A stretch of 64,000 nt of DNA from Orthonyx spaldingii. Taxonomy: Eukaryota > Chordata > Aves > Passeriformes > Orthonychidae. Under the pieces are notes generated by a model, which saw nothing but the letters and a program-made list of their open reading frames with translations, was not told the DNA's origin and did not search any database. Shown in pieces: positions 57,401 through 64,000 of this stretch; the stretch's first letter is position 1; each line of letters opens with the position of its first letter. The translations under genes and the position numbers were made by a program. The stretch lies in contig VZTJ01003574.1 in the NCBI GenBank assembly GCA_013397795.1, positions 2,833,284 to 2,897,283 of the forward strand, written 5' to 3'.

Positions 57401-60400
57401 CTTACAAATCTAGTGAAGTGACTTCTGCAGACAACCCAGTAGACAGCAGAGTCCTCCTTTGTGTGTGAGTGGAAAACAAAGTGGTGCCTGGTGGTTTCAG
57501 ACATGTTTCTGTTTGTCTCTTAGTGACAAAATTCAAGACGCCTGCAAACTTCAAAAGTCTCCTGGATAAGCAAATGGTTGGTCCATCCACTGAGGCTCTC
57601 ACTGAGTCAGATTTCCCTCTACAATCATTTATGCCCAAAGTGCAGGTGCCTTTCAAACGGCTTCCAGGGCAAAACCCTCGGAAGGTTGAAGTAGAGAGGT
57701 GAGTAACCACAAAATAGCTAGAGGCGTCATTATGGAATGGACACAGCAGATTAGGGTGTTGATTCTTGCTTTCAAGACATAACATGTCAAAAATCCTTAA
57801 GAAAACTTTATCCTATGAGGGCGTGGTTTGGAGAAGGTGAAAAAGACAATTCACTGGGATGTGGGAAGAAAATATTGTTTTTAAATAGTGTTATGTCATC
57901 TTTTTGTCATTCTTTTTTCTATTTTCTGGTTTCAAGTATGCTTGGTAATGGGCATAATATATTAGTACAGTACTACTAATGTATAATTTATAGTTTGGAG
58001 TAACTGATCGTTCTAGGTGACTTGCACTGAATTATTTTGCTATAAATGAAGAAATAGACATGGATGAAATGTGTACTAAAAATGTTTTTACTGATGGGGG
58101 TGCACAGTAAGAAAGTGGAGTCATGGGCATGCTTACAGGCACATTTCCTCTTCTGATTTAAACCAGGAGGAGACGGCTGTATCTCACCTTTGATATTGCT
58201 GAGCTCTTAGCTAGCAAGGGGATAGACTCCAATCAGCTGATTCCAAGGCACTATGACCCTGACAATATACCACCTACTGAGGAGACAAAAGATTCTGTCT
58301 TTCCCATCTACCTCCCATTACAGGTAAGAGAGCACGTTTGGTACTTGTGATCTGTCTCATTGATTATACCACAGGAGGTTTCTGAGGATGGCAGGACACT
58401 TAGCCAGTATTGACACAACAAGCAACAAAACAAGGAAATGCTTTGGAGCTGGCTTGGGCACTGAAGGATCTCTACAAGATGCTGAGCATCTTCTGCAGAG
58501 TGCTCACGACTTCTGTCAGAACTAATAGTCCTGAGAGTGCTCCTCACTGTCCTTTGTGTGTCCAAAGGAAAGGTGTCCCATGTTTCCTTCTGAACACAGT
58601 ACTCAGCAGTATTGCTGCATGGAGACCTCTCCAGGTGTTGGTCTGTTCTCCCTAGGAAAGGACTGGAGGTACAAGTACTGCTGTTTGGGAGAAAATTGTT
58701 GACCAAAGGTCAGCACAGCTTTTGCACCTGGACCGGTTTCCAGATTTTGTAGCTCATTTAGGAACTGAATGTTAATGTCTTCCTCTCATGAATTTTTTTT
58801 TTATTAGCTGTTTTCTTGTTTCTGAAGTAGATCTCAGTTTCACTCATGTCCTTGCTTTTTAGGTATTTGACAACAATGAATTTGACTGTCGAACTCCAGA
58901 GGAGTGGATGTCACTGGGACTGGAGCCAGGATCTTCCGATAGAAAGCCAGTGCCTGGAAAAGCACTTTTACCTACAGATGATGTACTTGGACATGGTAAA
59001 ACTTGAGTCAGTTATTGCTCAAGTAGGGCAACACTAACAGTTACAGCCCCTTTCAGCAGGAGAGAACATGTAGATTCTGCGGAGTGTGGCTCTGAACAGC
59101 AGAAAAGCCATATCTCATTTTGACCAGGCTCAGGCAGTCAAAGCAAGAGACCAGAGATCTCACTGACTGCCAGTCTTGCCCTGGACCATTTCCACCTTTT
59201 TAGAAGTAGCCTTTGCCTTTTGACTTTCCGTCAGCATAGACAAAATTTCTCTTTATTGGTGCATAGCTACCAATAGTTTTCGTGGAGTTAGGTAACTTGC
59301 ATACAGTATGTTCTGCCTGGATTTCACTGCCGGTGCAGGATCAGAAGATGAGTTCAGACTACAGTAAACATACAGGTACTAAACCTGGGCCAAATTAAGT
59401 GATGTGGACGTTGTTTTGCCATCATTTGGAGCCTTCTCAATGAGAAGGCGTTACTAGGTACAGCTGTACTGATGTCATCGTGGCTGCAGCTCATATTAAC
59501 ACATCTGCAGTAGCTTTAAGGCGTGGGAACTGGCACCTGCAGCTCCGGAGCAGCCTCCAGAGGCTTGACTGTCTGCAAAAACTGAAGCATAAAACATAAG
59601 CTCTGTGTATCCTTGGGCAGCCAGCACATGATGGCTGAGTTGTGCTTGCAGCTGTCTTGGGGAACACCACACCTGGTCACTCCTCAGGTTGAATGGACAG
59701 CATAATGCTGTCCTGACCTGTATCCATATTGATATCAATATAGATACATATCTGTCTGGTGTGTGCAAAAAGTTGAAAATTCTAAGCTGCAAGACCTAAA
59801 CTCATTATTTAATTGGTCACAGCAGAAACTATGTGAGATTGACTGAGATTCAAACACGCAAATGGATTTGAGTGTGGCATCACCACTCTGATCAGGAAAG
59901 TCCATTTGCTGTAGCTTCCAGGAGAATGGACTAACCCTGTTTTAATCCTTGCCTTTCTCAGAGGACCCCAAAAGCCAGGAGTTGATCTACAAGTGGATTG
60001 ATGTTGGTGTTCTGGATTATGACAAGGAGACAGAGCTCTACTTGGTCCATAAAACAGACAAGAAAGGTCTGGTGCGTGACGAAGAAGGGAGGCCCATCCT
60101 CAATGGAGGCATAACTCCAGAAGGTATGTTTCAAATAAAGTCTTTTGACACCTGTGATACAGTCTGAGAGCCAGTTCATTGCCCATGCTTGGCCTACCTG
60201 GAGATGGGAAGGACACCAAGAAGTCATTGAATCCCTTTCACTGTTATCCCTCTTGATATGTGTCTTTTTAACTTGTCTGAAAAAACCTCCAGGGAAGGGA
60301 ACTCCACACCTTAATGTGACACCCTGTTTGAGGTTTTCACTTTGGAGACACCTTTCTTTTTAATCCATCTCCCATCCTTCCTGCTTTCAAGAAAAGTAAA

Positions 60401-63304
60401 ATATTTGTCTTTCTGGGTCAACACCATTGTGAAGGGAAATGTGGACAGATTAAAATGAAGTACCCTTCTCTTGAAAGGTTTGGAGATGCTCCTTAGCTCT
60501 TGCTGTCCTCAGCTTTGGTCCCTCATTTTGATCTCCTGCAAGCAGCCCAATTATCCTGTCTATCAAAAAGCTGCTGTCAGCACTGCGAGCCATTCTGAGT
60601 TTTGTTTTCCCTGCAGACTCTTGTAAGCTGTACTTTCACTTTGCAGGAAGACCTCCACTGTTGCCATGTCAGTACTGGGTGCCACGAGTCTGCCTGCAGT
60701 TCCTGGCCGAGGACCCACGAGTGTTTGCGGAGCGCGTGGCCTCTGCCGACAGCATGCGGAAGAAAACCCAGGGGCTGCTCATGTACAACCTGTACGTGGA
60801 CTGCATGCCCGCAGAGGGGCTGGACGACATCAACGAGAAAAGCCTGCAGAGGATAAGGCGCTTGGTCATGCAGACTCCCAGAATGAAGGATGATAAGAGG
60901 TAAAGCATCGTGTACAGGTCTGGGGGCTCAGCCTTCAGTCCATAAACATTGTGGCTACAAAACAAGTGTCAGTGGAGGCAGGTCTTGAGCAATCAACTCA
61001 CAGGCCATGCATCTCACCTGCCTTCCATTCTGTGCACGAGCACACCACTCTGTTGCCCAGAGTGGCATCAAAAGTAAGCAGATGGCAGCCTCAGGGATGC
61101 GTGTACAGGATGTGTGGTCTGTCGGTGTTCCCAGATGAAGGAGCTTCCATATGCAGATCCACCAAGCCATGCTTACAGCTGCAGTTAAGTGGCCTTCAAC
61201 TGCAAGAAGGTTGACAAAAATGGCATGGCTGACCTTGCTGTCTCCCTGTGTTTTTGAGGAACAGATCAGTCATTGCTGTACTGATCTGCAGACCACCCAT
61301 TGTCTCCAGAGACCTGGCTGTTGTCTGCTGGTGACTCTTCTGCCTATTAACAGCTGCTAAAACAAATCAAAATAAGATCTGCATAGGGGAAGGCAAACAG
61401 AACAGGAGATCTCCACCTGAGATAATTGAGTATCTCTTTGTGATTCAGTTCATATCGGGGAGGCATTTTAATGTCCCTGGGCTGATGAATCATGAGCCAT
61501 TGGTGGTGTTGCTGGGAATCAGCCGTGACCGATTGCCTTGCTCAGAAATAGGAAGGTGTGAAGGGTTGCATGGTCTGCCAGCCTGAACTGGAAAGTAGGA
61601 GAGTAATTAGTCTCTGTGAGCAGAAATATAGGGATAAAGAAAAGTACTCTGCCGGCTTGAGGTAAAGGATGATGATTTCCTAAGGCAAATGGAGCAGGGT
61701 TTCAGCAGTTATGTGAATGTTCTGGCTGAGGAAATGGACAGCAAGAGGTGTTCAGCAGGAGGCAAATGGGAGGCCAGCTTGGATAGCCCAACTTTTCCAG
61801 AACTGCCAGCTGCTTTCTTTAGTTTGTACTTATTTCTCCTTCCCTCTGTAAAGTTTCTCCCCAGTGGAGAAGTTGCTTTGAACTGAAAAGACACTTAAGA
61901 AGGCTACAGTCCTAGTCCTCAATCCCCACTTGCCTCTGTCATTAAAAGTCCAGTTGATACCTTTGCTGGCTGCTTCATTGTCTGCACAATTCTCCTGATG
62001 TGTTCAGTGATAGGTGAACTTCTGGGTTAGCAAATTTGAGAGGGAGGGAGGGAGGGGTGGAGTTTGCAGTAAAGCTACAGACATACTTGTGCTCAAACAC
62101 CATGTGTTCTCAGTGTTTCTGTGTCTTGTGACAAACAGCATGTTAGACTGTTTGAGCAGCGTGGAGAAAGAAGTGAATTTAGAGTTTAAACGCACCATGA
62201 ACAGGATGAGATTTGACAGAGTCGTCGCTTCCAAACCCGAGATGTTTTCCTATGTCACCTTGCCAGACAAAGAGGAAAAGGAAACACCAGAGACAGGTAG
62301 GGGACACTGTGAAGCAGTTTGAATTCAGTGTGGTCACCTCTTGTCTTTGATAGGATTCGTGGCTTGCTCTAGGAACTCTCAGGTTCATGGTAATGATTAG
62401 AGCTCATAAGGGGCAGCAACAGGAGATTATGTGAGACTTGTGAGTATGTCTCCTCTTTTTTAGGGTATATTTGCATGCTCGTGTTACCTCAGTATAATAC
62501 ATTAGAACTCATCAGCTAAGCTGCAGTAACTCTGCAAGTGAACCCTTAATGGTACTAAATGTTTGGCAGTGTAATTAGCTTACCACTGTGCTGGGGCTGA
62601 CTGCCTTGCCTTTGCTGTGCCCAGCTGGGAAATGCTTCAGGTGTGGAAGAGGGCTCAGGCTCTTTTAGAGTCCTAAACAGGAGGAAAATGGCCCCAGAAA
62701 AAGATTGGGGGGGGGTGTATTTTGTGCGCTTCAAAGGCTGGCAGACCTTGAGGTGGTTCACAAGTGGCCTCTCACAGATGAGATGATTCAGCTGTGCCTT
62801 GAAGCCTCAGTGGAAAGTTTCTTCTGTTCCAATGTTCTTTCTCATGGAAACTTAATGAGCCAAAGCCTTGGGAAGGTCAGGCACCAAGACAGCACCTCAG
62901 CCCCTAATGGGAGGCTGCACAAGGTCTCTGCTGCAGAGACTCTCATCCAGCCCTCTGCTGAAGCTGCTGCATGATAAGGCCTGTGCATTAGAGCAGAGTC
63001 CTTTTCACAAGTGCTTCCCAAAGGGAGCTGTACTCTAAAAACAGAAACTGGAATGGCTGTTGCAGGCAATGACTTTTTTTTTTTGGTGCTAGGGCTCGTC
63101 TCTATCCCAGACTATCCTTTTGGTAAACGAAAGAGAGAATTCAAGTTGGTCTCACTCCTGACCACACCAGAAGTCATCCATCTCCTTGCACATGTACAAG
63201 ATGAGTGCAACAAGGCAGCTGTCATGTCTCTGTTTAACACAACCTTAACCAAATTTGTCTCTCTGGAGGAGTTTGAAGAGATCCAGACCAAGAGCTTCAC
63301 TCAG
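54301..63304 (+). CDS. DNAH1: Axonemal dynein heavy chain 1, nine 5' coding exons (gene span)
   Basis: DNAH1 encodes an inner-arm axonemal dynein heavy chain, an ATP-driven microtubule motor of motile cilia and sperm flagella. Human DNAH1 defects cause multiple morphological abnormalities of the sperm flagellum. Nine exons (54301-54411, 54976-55048, 57524-57698, 58167-58323, 58863-58995, 59962-60123, 60647-60899, 62139-62296, 63093-63304) have consensus splice sites and compatible phases and join into 478 uninterrupted codons. This is only the N-terminal tail, before the linker and AAA+ motor; the full protein is over 4,200 residues. Phrases such as VFPIYLPLQVFDN, DRKPVPGKALLPTDD, LYLVHKTDKKGLVRDE and LYNLYVDCMP-like blocks match the human protein as I remember it. 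The first exon is the least certain. The gene continues past the right edge. Confidence 0.9.
54976..55048 (+). CDS. DNAH1: DNAH1 coding exon 2
   Basis: Acceptor CTTACATTCCAG and donor AAAG/GTAAATG. 24 codons plus one base. SGGPHTSQSLVSQAGLEPHT aligns with the human segment of pattern GP-x-x-SQ-x-L-x-x-QA-x-L ahead of the conserved tail. The leftover G completes a GTG codon with exon 3, confirming the phase. Confidence 0.75.
55408..55500 (-). mobile_element. CR1 LINE 3' fragment, antisense
   Basis: The + strand reads CATAGAATATCCTGTGTTAG, GAAGGGAACCCACAAGGATC and CTGGCCCTGCGCATGACAAC, the complement of a CR1 3' end (CR1 consensus complement: CATAGAAT, GGAAGGGACCCACAAGGATCA, CTGGCCCTGCACAGGACA). 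It lies in DNAH1 intron 2, opposite to the gene. Confidence 0.85.
57145..57265 (+). mobile_element. MIR-like SINE fragment
   Basis: The phrases AACTTGCCTACTATCATACA, GAGAGTCTGTAGCAAAGCTG and GGGAACAAAACAGAGCTCC follow the MIR/CORE-SINE order ACTTGCC-AAGGTCACACAG-GTG-GCAGAGCTGGGA-TTGAACCCAG. Diverged, sense to DNAH1, in intron 2. Confidence 0.55.
57524..57698 (+). CDS. DNAH1: DNAH1 coding exon 3
   Basis: Acceptor TTTGTCTCTTAG and donor GAGAG/GTGAGT. It encodes TKFKTPANFKSLLDKQMVG and later DFPLQSFMPKVQVPFKRLPG, which match the human block DFPLQ-x-x-x-PK-x-QVPF-x-x-LPGQ-x-PRK. It ends in phase 2. Confidence 0.92.
58167..58323 (+). CDS. DNAH1: DNAH1 coding exon 4
   Basis: Acceptor AAACCAG and donor TTACAG/GTAAGAG. 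It encodes RRLYLTFDIAELLASKGIDS, NQLIPRHYDP and VFPIYLPLQ, all conserved DNAH1 phrases. Phase 2 to phase 0. Confidence 0.95.
58863..58995 (+). CDS. DNAH1: DNAH1 coding exon 5
   Basis: Acceptor CTTGCTTTTTAG and donor ACATG/GTAAAA. It encodes VFDNNEFDCRTPEEWMSLGL and DRKPVPGKALLPTDDVLGH. Highly similar to human DNAH1. Phase 0 to phase 1. Confidence 0.96.
59962..60123 (+). CDS. DNAH1: DNAH1 coding exon 6
   Basis: Acceptor GCCTTTCTCAG and donor CAGAAG/GTATGT. It encodes DPKSQELIYKWIDVGVLDYD and LYLVHKTDKKGLVRDEEGRP. Phase 1 to phase 1, 162 nt, so skipping it would keep the frame. Confidence 0.96.
60210..60400 (-). mobile_element. Old CR1-type fragment (intronic)
   Basis: The + strand reads GAAAAAACCTCCAGGGAAGG then AACTCCACACCTTAATGTGA, resembling the complement of an ancient amniote CR1 3' region (AACTTCCAGTGATGG, ATTCCACAACCT). 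Strongly diverged; the edges are uncertain. Confidence 0.45.
60647..60899 (+). CDS. DNAH1: DNAH1 coding exon 7
   Basis: Acceptor CACTTTGCAG and donor AAGAG/GTAAAG. It encodes PLLPCQYWVPRVCLQFLAED, MYNLYVDCMPAEGLDDI and MQTPRMKDDK, matching the human phrases QYWVPR, YNLYVDCMP and STPRM. GC is higher than in neighbouring exons. Phase 1 to phase 2. Confidence 0.96.
61000..62138 (+). other. DNAH1: DNAH1 intron 7 (most of it)
   Basis: The intron runs from 60900 to 62138. No exon, repeat or RNA gene was recognised in it. A GGGAGG short repeat lies at 62040-62056. Confidence 0.7.
62139..62296 (+). CDS. DNAH1: DNAH1 coding exon 8
   Basis: Acceptor TTGTGACAAACAG and donor GACAG/GTAGGG. It encodes SSVEKEVNLEFKRTMNRMRF and VVASKPEMFSYVTLPDKEE, matching the human VVSSKPETFSYVTLP block. 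The acceptor has a weak pyrimidine tract. Phase 2 to phase 1. Confidence 0.94.
63093..63304 (+). CDS. DNAH1: DNAH1 coding exon 9
   Basis: Acceptor CTTTTTTTTTTTGGTGCTAG and donor CTCAG/GTGAGC. It encodes LVSLLTTPEVIHLLAHVQDE, CNKAAVMSLFNTTL and LEEFEEIQTKSFTQ, matching the human VSLLTRPEVI, ECNK, MSLF and LEEFEQIQS phrases. Phase 1 to phase 0. The next exon was not found before the window ends. Confidence 0.95.
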
Positions 63305-64000
63305 GTGAGCACAGGAAGCGTGAGGGGTTAACACATGGAGCAGCCAACAGTGCTGTCAGTGTGTATTAGACAGATGCAGCAGCTGCAGATTGATTTTCTG
63401 GAAACTGATGAGCTGTCAAAGGAGACATCATATTTGGGGCAGGGAGGAATTTGCATGTGCCTGTTGAATTTATTGGGATGTGGGGAGAATGGGCTGAAAG
63501 AGTCATAGTCCCCTGGTTAAGATCAGCCAATGCTGACCATACTCTTAGTCATGTGTTAAACAAATGGCCATATAGGGCTGCATCCCCTCTTTCCTCCACC
63601 TGGTTTATGTGCAGATACAAGTCCTGGTTGGCACTCAAAAGTGGGTTTTTTCCCCTATTATTTCTTTTTCTTTATTTCCCCATCCATCTAGCTGCAAGGC
63701 ACAAGATCCTTGATTCCTCCTGAAACACTCATGGGGGTAATGCTTTCCTACACTCTATGTTCTTTATGTTCTTAATTAAATTACTCTGCTTGCAATGCTG
63801 ACAGACGGAGTAGGACAAAAATTTGCAACTCTGTGGTAATTCCCACCAGAGGATCTTCATGTCCTCTGATTGAGGGCAGCAGCACATTGCACCCTGGATG
63901 TGGCCACACACAGTAGCTTGCACAGGGTTGCACACTAAATCAGTGGCAGAGAATGTGCTGGTCCTTCCCAGTCCCATGCTGTTTCAGCTAGGCAGTGTTG
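63305..64000 (+). other. DNAH1: DNAH1 intron 9 (partial)
   Basis: Sequence after the last visible donor. No further DNAH1 exon was recognised before the window ends. Confidence 0.7.

Larger units (their letters stand above)
55049..57523 (+). other. DNAH1: DNAH1 intron 2
   Basis: A 2.5-kb intron, the longest in the visible part of the gene. It holds a CR1 fragment and a MIR-like SINE (listed separately). Nothing else was recognised. Confidence 0.75.

Noticed and set aside
1..64000. CRISPR array, bacterial operon, rRNA or complete transposon
   Set aside because: Repeats seen are minisatellite, pentanucleotide or retroposon type. Genes are spliced vertebrate genes and no array of spaced direct repeats exists.

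Overview
The window is vertebrate nuclear DNA, most likely from a bird. Two protein-coding genes are recognisable, both on the + strand: the 3' part of GLYCTK (glycerate kinase) at the left edge and the 5' part of DNAH1 (axonemal dynein heavy chain 1) at the right edge. From memory, the same order is found on human 3p21. Avian or sauropsid origin is suggested by CR1 retroposons, high and patchy GC with long CpG-rich stretches, short introns and pentanucleotide satellites. The species cannot be fixed from the sequence.

Layout. 1-2911: the last two coding exons of GLYCTK. 2912-5320: probable 3' UTR and flank. 7107-7200, minus strand: a clear mir-135a-1 hairpin, placed relative to GLYCTK much as in mammals. 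6.2-44.3 kb: no protein-coding gene recognised. It is a mosaic of GC-rich DNA and short AT-rich islands dense in TAAT/ATTA and CCAAT-like words, which look like a cluster of conserved non-coding regulatory elements. It contains a CpG-rich block at about 12.1-17.6 kb, interrupted by a 251-N gap. That block ends in a pair of strong splice signals enclosing a 63-nt candidate exon. The region also holds a 36-bp-period minisatellite (24.94-25.25 kb), two CR1 remnants, a perfect RFX X-box (35.51 kb), a (TTCCC)n tract with a probable assembly duplication, and a poly-T tract with a 31-N gap. 49.2-50.2 kb: a GGCAT pentanucleotide array and a CpG island with a 41-bp tandem repeat, the best candidate for the DNAH1 promoter. 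54301-63304: nine coding exons of DNAH1, which join without a frame break into 478 codons of the N-terminal tail. The gene continues past the right edge.

Function. GLYCTK phosphorylates D-glycerate in serine and fructose catabolism. DNAH1 is an inner-arm dynein motor of motile cilia and sperm flagella. They are neighbours with no evident shared pathway. The non-coding block between them is better explained as regulatory DNA for mir-135a-1 or other nearby genes. The X-boxes are compatible with RFX control of DNAH1. No bacterial-type operons, CRISPR arrays, tRNA or rRNA genes were seen.
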